A DNA stretch of 64,000 bases from Opisthocomus hoazin (Eukaryota; Chordata; Aves; Opisthocomiformes; Opisthocomidae), in contig NC_134428.1 in assembly GCF_030867145.1 (NCBI RefSeq), positions 806,001 to 870,000 of the forward strand, in the 5' to 3' direction. The notes beneath the pieces are model-generated. The model was not told the origin of the DNA, did no database searches, and worked only from the letters and a program-made list of their open reading frames with translations. Made by a program: the position numbers and the translations under genes. Every line of letters starts with the position of its first letter. Position 1 is the first letter of the stretch. Positions 52,815 through 64,000 of the stretch are shown here, one piece after another.

Positions 52815-53658
52815 GTATAATTTGTAGAAACTGTGTCTAGTTGTTAGGCAGTACCTGCAGCTTGTTAACAAACAATTTCAGGCCAGGTGCTTGTTGGTGA
52901 ACTTGAAGTAAGTGTAGGTAGGTGTGGATCCCACCTGCATTGGATCAGGTGTGTTTAAATCCTGGGGCAGTATCAGGTGCATTTAAGGAGTATAATCAGT
53001 AAACAGCATGGAGAAGCAGGACGGTGAAGCTTAGATACTGCTTTTACCAGGGCAAGGGTTTGTGCTCTGCAGTGGATGCCTGCAGCAGAGCTCTGAAGAC
53101 CTTTGAGATCGCAGGGAAGTGCAGTGGCTGATATTTCTGCTTAAATGTGGAGCAGCAGTGGTGAGTAAATGGTGGGCAGTAATTCAAACAGTCTAGACTG
53201 CCCCTGTTACAACACATACTTTTTGGGGGTCTTGTTTTCTCTATGAGGCAGCAGGGTGTTAGTCCAGTCTGCTTCCCTGTCTGGAAGGCTCTGGACAACT
53301 GCAAGGATTAATACGTTATTTTTCAAATTAGAAAGAATAGATTCCAGGGGAAGCTCTGGCTGGATTAGATGGATTGCGGGCAATAGCCTTGCAGATGGAG
53401 AGTGCGAGAACTCTGTGTGTAGTTCTAATGGGAAAGAGGGCAGTGGACAGGAATTAAGCTTTTTCGTTTTTCCATGGCTAGTCATCATGTAGTCTGCGTG
53501 TTATTGTGGGGTAATTGTGTGAATATCCTGCAGTAGGATTTTAGATTTACTTTTTTACGTTGGAGTTGATTTATTGAAATTGAAACAAACAAAAAAAAAA
53601 CAAATAAAAAAACCTGTGGAGAAGTGGAGCAGGTAATAAAATGTGTCTGTGTTTGCAG
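52815..53658 (+). other. NDEL1: NDEL1 intron
   Basis: 844 bp without recognised genes; short A-rich runs near 53590-53615. It starts at the weak GTATAA donor and ends TGTTTGCAG. Confidence 0.7.
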
Positions 53659-53750
53659 CTATACCAAATGGATTTGGTACCAGCCCCCTTACTCCTTTGG
53701 CTAGAATATCTGCGCTCAACATTGTGGGAGATCTGTTGCGGAAAGTGGGG
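53659..53750 (+). CDS. NDEL1: NDEL1 internal exon
   Basis: This 92-bp exon encodes [17 protein letters not shown] and [13 protein letters not shown]. The acceptor is TGTTTGCAG and the donor is GTGGGG followed by GTGAGT. It contains the RIS motif whose serine is reported as an Aurora-A site in NDEL1, and the start of the C-terminal dynein-binding helix. The family sequence reads TPSARIS where this copy reads TPLARIS. Phase (2 nt, then 30 codons) fits the exons on both sides. Confidence 0.9.
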
Positions 53751-56635
53751 GTGAGTGCTCTGAACTGAAGTATTCCTGTCTCGGTGGGGTTGTCACTGAG
53801 CTTTCATCCTTGTGCACAATCACAAGGTCTTGGCCTGTGCTGCAGTTTCCAAAGCATCCATATTCAGTGTTTAGTATGTGATAATGTATTTTTTTTAATG
53901 ATCTTGATTTGTAAAGCATATTACTAAGGTTCCGATTCCAACTTTGGGTGATGAAATTCATATTTGGAGTAAGAAGTTTCTCAAGCACTTTGGTGTATGG
54001 GGTTAGACACTGTCAGCCACTTGTTCTTACCTCAGTTGTGGCCTGTGGCTTCCTCTCTAGTGAGACCCAGATGCAGAACTGGCACTCAGACTCTGGGTGC
54101 CTGCTGCACAGTAACTGTGTGTCATGGGAGGGGAGCTGAGATCATGCCTGGGGAGATATGCAACAGGTGCTGAAAACAGAAAAAAAAGTAGAAGCCTGTG
54201 CTAAGAAAGTGAGAAAATAAATCAGGAGAAAGCCAAATGTTCCCATCTGTAGTTGATGGGGAAGTGAAATGCGTGAGCCTTTAAAGGGATTACCACAATA
54301 AGCAAGGAAGAAGTGGTTTAAACATCTGTTACAGTGTTGTTTAGGATGCCAGGCTTTCCAGTTGAATGAAGGCGACTCTTGAGTTATGAGAAGCTTGTTG
54401 ACGTGCCTCAGTGGCTGGTGTTCTGAGTGGAAGCATGGGTAGCCTCCGTGTCTCGCCGCCGGTGCTGGCTTTCCTCTGTCTCTTGTGGTTAGCACTGAGA
54501 ACAGCAATAGCTGCAGTACAGAGAGTTGTTTTAGCAAAGTTTGAAATTAAAAATTACCTCATTGTTCATGTTTGGAGTTTGTGAGCTCGTAGCTGGTTTG
54601 AAAGGGCAGCAGGATAACTCGGGGTTATGGAGTGTCATGTTTAAAATGGGATCATTGTGAGTAAGAGTCTGCAGGGGATTTAGAGAGCTTAAGCACAATC
54701 CCGTGTGATTACTCTGCAAGGACAGGAAATGCCAAATAAGCATGGTTGTTCCCAGCCTGCTCCGAGACACACGCTCTGCCACTGGTACAAAATTCCAGCT
54801 CATGCATTTGTTCAGTAATGATTAGAGGATGTTTAGGATTTCTGTGGCTTTGGCTACTCATAAGATGCCTCATCCTGAGCCTCAGACTCCATTTCTCTGC
54901 AAGAAGTTTCCCCTCAGCTTTCTTGCATGCAGCTGAGATAGTCACTTGGCACAGATCACACAGGCTATTTCCAGCTGATAGGTGCTTTGAGACCAAGAGG
55001 TAGGTAGTTATCTATATCTCACAGGGTCACAGAATGGTGGGGGTTGGAAGGGACCTCTGTGGGTCACCCGGTCCAGCCCCCTGCCGAAGCAGGGTCACCC
55101 AGAGCAGGCTGCACAGGACCTTGTCCAGGAGGGTTTGAGTATCTCTAGAGAAGGAGACTCCACAGCCTCTCTGGGTAGCCTGTTCTAGTGCTCTGTCACC
55201 CTCAGAGTGAAGAAGTTGTTCTTCATGTTCAGCTGGAACTTCCTATTCTTCAATTTGTGCCTGTTGCCCCTTGTCGTTGGGCACCACTGGAAAGAATCTG
55301 GCCCTATCCTCTTGACACCGACCCTGAAGATGTTTCTAGGCAGTTATAAGGTCCCCTCTCTGCCTTCTCTTCTCCAGGCTGAACAATCCCAGCTCCCTTA
55401 GCCTCTCCTCGTAGGAGAGATGCTCCCGTCCCCTCACCATCTTTGCAGCCCTCCGCTGGACTCTCTCCAGTAGCTCCTCATCTTTCTTGAACTGGGGAGC
55501 CCAGAACTGGACAGAGTACTGCAGATGGGGCCTCACTAGGACCAAGTAGAGGGGATGGAGAACCTCCCTCGACCTGCTGACCACAATATATCTGCCTATA
55601 TAGCCACTGAGTAAGCTTGCATGGATTTCTAGAACACTGTGTAGTGTTCACTTACTTGTGATAGCATGTCAGTGTCTCATCAGTGGAATATTTTTCTACA
55701 TGGAATGGGACCAAGCCCCGTGTTTGGGGAGATGAGGTTTTGTCTCCGCTGTATGCATTTGCAAGTGTATGAATGCTCCCATGCGCAGGGTGGATGTAAT
55801 AAATTGTTGCAAGGACTTTCTGCTAGACCGGACTGCTATTGAAGCAAAGCCTCAGTTTGTGACAGACAGCAGAAAGGGCAGGGGGTGTGCTGCAGTGAAG
55901 GAGAGAATCAGGATTTTTGGCCTCCCTTCTGGCAGGAGTCAGCAGATGAGGCAGAGACTGTCACCTTGTACAGGGGAACAAGATCTCACCAGGCTTGCTG
56001 CGAAGTAATACAGGTGAGGTACAGACCACAGAGACAGGCTTAGTTGCTGCCTTGGGTTCCTCACCTGATGCTGTAGCACTTCTTGTTCTGAAGCATACCA
56101 ATGGCACTTAAGAAACTGGCTTTGTTTTGCAGGCCAAGATTAAGAAAGAAATGCTAGAAGGCATTGCCCTGGAGAAAAAAAATTCGAATTTCCAAATACA
56201 AAGTCCCAAATACAAAGTCCCTCGCAAAACTTGAGGATTCTGCTTTAGGCTCTGTCTTAGACTTCTGATTAGCTTATGCCAGCCTTACTGCAGCTGCTGA
56301 AGCAGGAAGTTTTGGTAACTTCTGCTAGGAATTGGCTTCCTTATTTTAGGTAATTAATTGAGTGTTGATATGTTGTAAAATCTGAGCCCGGATGGAACTG
56401 AGTCACGCGTGGCAGTCTGCGTCAGCGTCTCGTTGTGTGGGTTTCCTTTGTGGTTGGATGACAGAGGAAATGACAGCTTTGTTCCCATTTAGCTCAGCTT
56501 TCGCCAAAGGTGATCACACTGGGTTCCTGATCGTGGTGATCTTGGGGTCATGACAAAGCCTGAACTTGAGCAGCAAAATACTTCCTCTTAATGGTATTAC
56601 TTTTTTGACGTCATTTTTTTTTTCCCCTTTCACAG
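53751..56635 (+). other. NDEL1: NDEL1 intron containing a CR1
   Basis: 2.9-kb intron from GTGAGT to TTTCACAG. Apart from the CR1 at 55021-55592, no gene or RNA is recognised. Confidence 0.75.
55021..55592 (-). mobile_element. CR1 LINE fragment
   Basis: The plus strand opens CACAGGGTCACAGAATGG, the reverse of a CR1 3' terminus. The minus strand encodes [20 protein letters not shown] and [19 protein letters not shown], typical of the CR1 ORF2 C-terminal half. It is 5' truncated and in opposite orientation to NDEL1. Confidence 0.92.
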
Positions 56636-56787
56636 GCCTTAGAATCCAAATTAGCTGCTTGCAGAAATTTTGCAAAGGACCAGGCATCACGGAAATCCTA
56701 CTTTTCAGGGAATGTTAACAGCGTCATGATGAACAGCAAAGGCACAAAGTACCCTCATCCAGGACATACTTCTTTCTTTGACAAAGG
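56636..56787 (+). CDS. NDEL1: NDEL1 internal exon
   Basis: This 152-bp exon encodes [38 protein letters not shown] and [13 protein letters not shown]. The acceptor is CCTTTCACAG and the donor is AAAGG followed by GTAAGT. The cysteine in LAACRNF is the residue reported to be palmitoylated in NDEL1. SYFSGN replaces the family SYISGN; otherwise the exon fits NDEL1 well. Confidence 0.9.
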
Positions 56788-59741
56788 GTAAGTAAGGATA
56801 TGCTTTTATCCTGAAAGGGAGTGTGTTTCAGGACGCTACTTGGAGCAGAAGTTATTCTTGGTTTGTCTTTAGCCCACCACAGCTTTCATCCTATAGGACA
56901 AATAAATTGTGGAGCCAGTCTCAAGGGGATGGGGAGGGTGACAGTGCTGATTTCTGTAAAGCACAGAGCAAAGCAAGCGTGATTGTCTCGTAGCTGGCAG
57001 GGTGTCAGTGCCTGTCCTGTCCCTCTGCTGCAGAATCTCTTGGCAGCTGCATCTCAGGTAATAAAAAATCAACCCAGGCAGCAAACCTGCTGGTGAAGTG
57101 AACGTGCCCTTCGAAAGGATCTCAAGTAAGTAGCGGTGCAGTTGCCATAGCTACTGGTGTGCTCACACGGGGGAAGTACGTGATGGCAAATCTGGAGGTT
57201 CCCTTGGTGAGAACAGCTGAGTGCAGGCAGCAAATGCTCGCTTGGAGGGTGGTGCCCTGTTTGCTCTACTTCCCCCTCTATGAGGGGAAAAAGAAAACGT
57301 CATTAAGGGCATAGTTCTGGCTGATCGAGGGAGCAACTGCTTCCATGCTGTCTGTGCTGTGCGTCAGCCGTGAAGCCAGAAACTGCTTTCACAGGAGAAA
57401 CGACCCCGTGTGTCTCCCGTGACTCGCCCGTGGTCAGGTCTTTCCGCACATCCTCAATACAGAATTCATTTTGGAGAAGTAAATGAGCAGTTGCCGACCT
57501 GAAGAGTGCCGTATACAGAGCAGACAAGCTGAGCTTCCTACAATCATTCTTCTTTGAGCTGAATTGTGTTGCTACGTGGGTAGCGGGGCAAGTTGCATCT
57601 TAGAAACTGGTATTCAGAGTTTTTTTAGAGTCACTGTTGTTTGCTGGTTTTGGAATAGAAGAGTTTGGAGACATAACAAAGTCAGTGTCCTGTGCAAATC
57701 GGACAGACTTTTGGGTCGTCTGTGCACTGCAAGGCTGGCTGGGGTCTGTGCATCACCACGGCAGCTCACACTTGCAGGGCACGGGCGAAATTTCAGGTAC
57801 AAGCTGTCAGGGTAGTTGCTAGGGAGAGATTATAGCTGTTCTTAGGAGGCAGCATGGCTATATCGAGTTGTGGTGTGACAAATAAGCTGATTGCTGTGTG
57901 GGGTGGGGTCACTTTTAATTATCTGGATTGTCATCACACTTGCTATCTGGGCTGGCTGCCTGGAGTTACCAGCAGGTGGTAGCTGAAAAAGATTTAGAAA
58001 CCCACCCTCCTGAAAACTAACTTCTACAGCAGAGCTGGAGGATGTTAGTGGGCTAGAAAAGGGGGTGGAAATGACTGACGTCCTTATCGGCAGGTTGTTA
58101 GAGATCCCTGCCGTCCTGTCCTCCTCCTCTGCGTGCCCACATGCTGTTGACAGCGGATGGCCTGTGCCTCTTCCCCGCATCGGCTCCTGCTCAATCTTGC
58201 TGCCCCTGTGGAGGTCTCTGAGTGCTGAGGCTGATCGCAGTGTCTGTGCTGGGCACGCGTCTCCGTGGCTGCCGTGTAAAACCTGTACAACTTTGCACGT
58301 GTAAGCTGAACCGAGCTCTGAACCGCAATGTGGTCAGCCCCATCACGCCCGCACGCTGCAGCAGCCACCCAGCTCCAGCTGCGCTGGCAGGAGTCGGACC
58401 TGGAGCATGCGGCGGTGGCTGGGCACGAGGGGCTGAGGCAAGGCATGCCTTGCTTATCCCCTCTCTTCCTCTCTCCCCAGCCCCTGTACTCTCCTCCCTG
58501 CCCCTCATTGTTGCTGGAGCCTGAAACAGCCACATGTGATTGTAGATGCCATCCCATCTGCAGCCGCTGCCTAAAGAGCAGCCCGTGGTTGGGTGGTGGG
58601 AATGGGACAGAGGTAACTCAGCTGCAGCATTACATTTCCACTTACTTTCCTTCCTCTGCCATTTTGTTGGTTAAAGTGTTTGGCCAGTCTCCATCTCCTG
58701 TCAAACATCTGCTCTTTGCTTGCTGAGCGGAGCTGAGCAGGCAGCCGAAGACAGCGATGGGCAGGAGCTGACATAGGGGAGTATCACTTTAGCAGAGGCC
58801 TGGAGGACAGCTGGGCCTGCAGCGAGGCTTTGCTGGGGAATTGGAAGAGTCAGGACTTGCCTACTTTTTCAAAACTCAATGTCTGCTGTGAGATTAGATT
58901 CCTGCAGACTTGTTCCTTCAGGAATGTGCTGTTACTGTTCGGATGCCCGGGCATGGCAGAACAGCACCTGAGGATGTTCTCGAATAGATACTTGTTTTTT
59001 TTGGTGTTGTAATATTTCTTAATTGGTTATTAACTTCGATCCAGTTGGGGAACAAAATGGCTCTGACTTTGATGGGCTCTGCAGAGCCTTGGCACTTGAA
59101 CAGCAGAGCTGAGGCAGCATGTGAGCCAGCATGTAGTGTTTGTTGCTTGAGGCATGAACTCTGTGTTCACTGCTCCCCCACTCCCCTGCCTGCACTCTTA
59201 TCAAAGTCCTTGTAGATGGTGTTTATGCTTAGGTTATTTTGGTCAATCTGCTGGGCTTTGTTTTATTCAAACAAGCTCAGGTTTGAATGTGAGAAGCACC
59301 TCTGCTTGCACACTTGTAGCAGTCCCGTGAAGCACGTAGGGATATTTACACAGTGCACACAGTTACCCCAACCCTGATCGTAATACATCAGGCAGTGAAA
59401 GCAGGGCGGTCTTCCCGTTCCCTAGTCCGCCTTATGAAAAAGTTTTCCTGGAAAAGAGGGACGTGTGGGTACCTCGGATGCAGGTGAGTAATCCCATGTT
59501 CTGTAACGTGCTTTGCAATGCTCCAGGGTTTTATCTGGGTCACGCGCTTGTGGCCGTGGAGTGGTGGGAGTGCTGGTTGTCGCTGAAATAGGACCCTTCG
59601 TCTGCCCGGGCAGAGGTGGAAGGGGAGAGGTCTGGTGAGGTTCAGCTGAACACCTTTGCTTTGCCCCATTCCTTGCGTCCAGGGTTATGGCCAAGAACGT
59701 CTTTATCGTGTGCATAAACTGTTTCAATTTTTCTCCACTAG
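56788..59741 (+). other. NDEL1: NDEL1 last intron
   Basis: 2.95 kb from GTAAGT to CTCCACTAG. The alternative terminal exon encoding the longer C-terminus known in other species (AVNGFDPAPPPPGL type) was searched for by eye and not found. GC-rich stretches near 58320-58510 carry open frames with no recognisable product. Confidence 0.65.
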
Positions 59742-59784
59742 GCGTGAAAAGGTCGTATTCCCCACCTTGGTCATGGGTAAATGA
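59742..59784 (+). CDS. NDEL1: NDEL1 alternative terminal exon
   Basis: After the acceptor TTTTTCTCCACTAG, the frame carried from the previous exon continues as REKVVFPTLVMGK and stops at TGA (59782-59784). It closely resembles the short alternative NDEL1 C-terminus that I recall as REKVIFPTLFMGQ. The splice phase (GG plus G) fits exactly. The protein would end 13 codons after the shared FFDKG. Confidence 0.8.
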
Positions 59785-60512
59785 ATTCATTTGCAATGAT
59801 AAGCTGCATGCGTTTTAACTCGGTGCTTGGAGGTGCAGAGTCGGTGGTTCCAGGAGTTGGTGCCTGGGATCAGCTCTGGTCCCCAGCAGCCATTCGGTGC
59901 TGGAGGCTCCCTCAGCCCAGGCTTGCTGGGACCAGAGGGACCACTGACAGCAGCCCTGGACTGTAGAGCCCAGGCAGGGGCTTCCTGCTCTCCCCCACCC
60001 CTCTCCTCTCACTCCAGTTTTAAGCCCACCATCTCCCTGCTCCTATCAGCTCCCCACGCTGGTCCACCTTCTCTGTGCAGGGACCAGCCCCAGGGCACCA
60101 GTGACAGCCTTGGCCTTACCCAACGCCATCACTGCCTTGTGCCAGGGGAGCAGGTACTGCACACTGGGACCTCTGAAACAGGAGATTCCACCGCCCAGCA
60201 GAAAGCCCAGACCCCCCTGAAGGCAGCCATGGGGCCTCTGCCTGGGTCCCAGCCCTGCAGGTCAGCAGGAGGCGACTTTGGACTCTAATGGCAACACAAA
60301 GGCTCAGCCCTGACCAGGCCATTTACACTGTGTTTAGGTCAAAAGAGAAAAAAACCCCTGAGCAAACAAAAGAGGAAGAAGGGTAAATGCAGCTTCCAGT
60401 CATATTCTTGTTTATTAAGGTCTACGCCAGCCTCAGGAGATAGCTCTTCCTGTAAGTAAACAGAGCAGGCGGCCACATCTATAATGAATAAATTTATTGT
60501 CTTACAAAAATC
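59785..60512 (+). other. NDEL1: Probable NDEL1 3'UTR
   Basis: The sequence after the stop runs to an AATAAA at 60487-60492. The end is inferred as 10-30 bp after that signal. The middle (59830-60290) is GC-richer and has a 153-codon open frame I do not regard as coding. Confidence 0.45.
60487..60498. promoter_or_regulatory. Palindromic poly(A) signal for two convergent genes
   Basis: AATAAATTTATT reads AATAAA on both strands, back to back. The plus-strand copy lies 0.7 kb after the NDEL1 stop and the minus-strand copy 1.5 kb after the MYH10 stop. Use by both genes is inferred. Confidence 0.5.
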
Positions 60513-61008
60513 ATTGTCTAGAAATATGGGTATACAAGAAAACAAGATATTTGCACTCAGATGCCTGGTGGTCAACAGCCAGTTTGATTAAAAGTATCCA
60601 AACACACACAACAAAACCTTTGTGACAGATGTTAAAGCTTTTAACCAAAAAAGGAAATCCACGGTTTTTGAGTATGTGGCAGAGGAAGGTTCCTAGTTAA
60701 CACTGATTCATTGTCACTAATATCAATAATACCACTTGGACTAGAGAGGTACGTGATATGAAGCACAGTCAAAATACATTAAATCATTGTTATATAGGCA
60801 AATTATATATGCAACATTGTCTTAGTACTGTAGTGTCTAAGGCACTTTCTGTAATGTCAGTTTTTCAGCTATTTAAACAAAAAGAATGCTAACTACTCGC
60901 TGTAATACTGTTCAAAATTAAAAAAAAAACAAAACACAACAACAAAATGGATTCACATCCACTGGCATGTCAGCTCCTAGGCAGGCAACATCTGTCGCTG
61001 AACCCCTG

Positions 61009-61120
61009 TCACCGCCAGCTCCGCACCCGCCCCGCGCGGCCCCGGAGCCGCTCCCGCCGGAGCCGCCGCACCACCTCGGCCTCCACGCACCGTGCAGCCG
61101 CTCGGCTCTGCGGCTTGAAG
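61009..61120. other. CpG-rich patch in the MYH10 3'UTR
   Basis: About 110 bp with dense CG dinucleotides (CCGCCCCGCGCGGCCCCGGAG and similar) amid A/T-rich UTR. No open frame or motif is identified beyond GC boxes. Confidence 0.6.
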
Positions 61121-61977
61121 GCTAACTCACTCGGCCCTAAATTAATAAATTAATTCCGCCTGCGTTTTCTGTTTATTTTCCACTGGTGTTCACATTATAG
61201 TAGCCTTAATATATACACAGATCTGTGGGGGGTGGTGATAGCGGGTCTCTACAAACGCAGAAGTACTGTACAGATGAGGAACGGCGACACTGTTTCAGTT
61301 TGCCTGTACTGCAGGAACGCTAACTGATGAAGCAGGTGCTGAGAACACTTCAAAAGGGTATTGCAGGTTAAAAATGGACGCTACTCGTTCATCCCTACAT
61401 CTCCCTCTAACACTTCCCAAGGCCTTTTCACAGTTCACTCGCTGATTGTGTGCTGATCACAACAATTAGAAGAAAAAAAAAAATACAGGTGCAGTTTGGT
61501 CTTCAATGATCCACCAGACTCGATACAGCCACGGGCCGCCTGAGCACAGGAGAAACGGAAGGATGCTGTCTGTACAACAAAGCATGCATAGTCATGACGA
61601 CGGGTCTGCCCCAACCACCTACCCTCTGGGAATGAAGTTTCCGTGTTGATAAAAAAAAAAAAGTTCCATCCTTCACATGATGCTTTATAAAATGGCTATA
61701 CAATGAGTATCTGGAAAATAGATGCACTGAACAGAGACAACTCCATTTTATTTACTACAGAAAAAAAGCAGTTGTAACTATATCCGAAGCAGGGTACAGT
61801 ATGGTGAGGCTGGAGAGCCTTAAGACATAGTTGACCTAGGATAAGTAACCTTGTAGCATGCCGACGTCTCGTAAGGCAGATTGATGGCCACAAGGCAGTT
61901 GGGTGGTCAGGAAAGTCCTCCTCCTCCTGCCAACTGTTGTGTCAAAGGTCTCTGCATGCGAACGGTGTGACGGGGCT

Positions 61978-62122
61978 CTACTCGGCAGGCGCAGGCTGCG
62001 CTTCGTTCACGTCACTGCCTTTGCTCTCTGCGTCATTGTCCGAGAGCTCCAGCGAGGCCCCTTCGATGTGCAGCTGGCGTCTCCCGGATCGGCTCGAAGA
62101 GAAGGTGATGGGGCCCCCCCTC
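61978..62122 (-). CDS. MYH10: MYH10 last coding exon (non-helical tailpiece)
   Basis: After the acceptor CTGTTCGCAG, the frame reads [20 protein letters not shown] and [20 protein letters not shown], ending EAQPAPAE and TAG (61978-61980). This is the characteristic MYH10 tailpiece (family: [20 protein letters not shown] and ELSDDDTESKTSDVNETQ). It distinguishes MYH10 from MYH9 and MYH11. The tailpiece controls filament assembly and carries the acidic serine cluster phosphorylated by CK2 and PKC-type kinases. The exon is in phase with the penultimate exon (CTAAG plus GAGG). An antisense open frame of 175 codons covers the same bases and is a shadow. Confidence 0.95.

Positions 62123-64000
<1,878 letters not shown>

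Larger units (their letters stand above)
60478..61977 (-). other. MYH10: Probable MYH10 3'UTR
   Basis: It runs from the stop codon leftwards to the palindromic poly(A) signal. The length (about 1.5 kb) is reasonable for this gene. An alternative AATAAA on the minus strand lies at 61747-61752, only 0.2 kb after the stop. A CpG-rich patch (about 61009-61120) interrupts otherwise A/T-rich UTR sequence. Confidence 0.55.

Noticed and set aside
58065..58557. Overlapping GC-rich frames on both strands as a possible gene
   Set aside because: They lie inside the NDEL1 last intron, have no splice context or family resemblance, and occur on both strands.
59827..60288. 153-codon plus-strand frame after the NDEL1 stop
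   Set aside because: GC-rich, no recognisable domain, opposite-strand frames equally long; best read as 3'UTR.

Overview
The window is vertebrate nuclear DNA, almost certainly from a bird. Three 5'-truncated CR1 LINE fragments carry avian-type 3' ends built on ATTCTRTG octamers. An LTR family of avian ERV type (TGT...ACA ends, TGACGTCA) occurs 16 times. Coding exons of MYH10 (non-muscle myosin heavy chain IIB) and NDEL1 lie tail to tail, the order known in other vertebrates. There is no bacterial-style gene organisation; nearly all long open frames here are by-products of repeat composition.

Layout. (1) 1-9941: introns and exons of a rearranged MYH10-like copy on the minus strand. A motor-domain P-loop exon (9839-9941) lies 237 bp from rod exon A (9353-9601), followed leftwards by rod exons B, C, D and E. 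B, C and D then occur again because a 5.74-kb segment is tandemly duplicated (junction near 3622). Splice sites and frames are intact, but the motor-to-rod jump and disruptive substitutions point to a pseudogene or chimera. (2) 9942-14175: intron-like sequence with a 17-bp triplication and a small LTR-like scrap. (3) 14176-52241: a 38-kb higher-order satellite array. It opens with a solo LTR whose 5-bp target duplication (TACAG) is intact, followed by ten repeats. Each is a truncated LTR, a 10-bp-period satellite (GAACACAACA type, 1.35-2.5 kb), a 220-bp spacer, a run of 191-bp tandem repeats and a 264-bp spacer; five also carry a second full-length LTR module. (4) 52641-59784: the last four coding exons seen for NDEL1 on the plus strand, ending in an alternative terminal exon; a CR1 lies in one intron. 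(5) 60478-64000: the 3' end of a normal-looking MYH10 on the minus strand (last two coding exons and probable 3'UTR), with a CR1 in its last intron.

Interpretation. NDEL1 and the right-hand MYH10 are the conserved convergent pair, and their 3' ends appear to share a palindromic poly(A) signal at 60487-60498. The 5' exons of NDEL1 are not visible. The satellite array and the MYH10-like fragments therefore either sit inside a greatly expanded NDEL1 intron or mark a rearrangement that beheaded NDEL1. The array seems to have grown by unequal exchange between LTR copies, by gain and loss of 191-bp units, and by a large deletion in the 10-bp satellite. This LTR-seeded, composite higher-order repeat is the most unusual content of the window.
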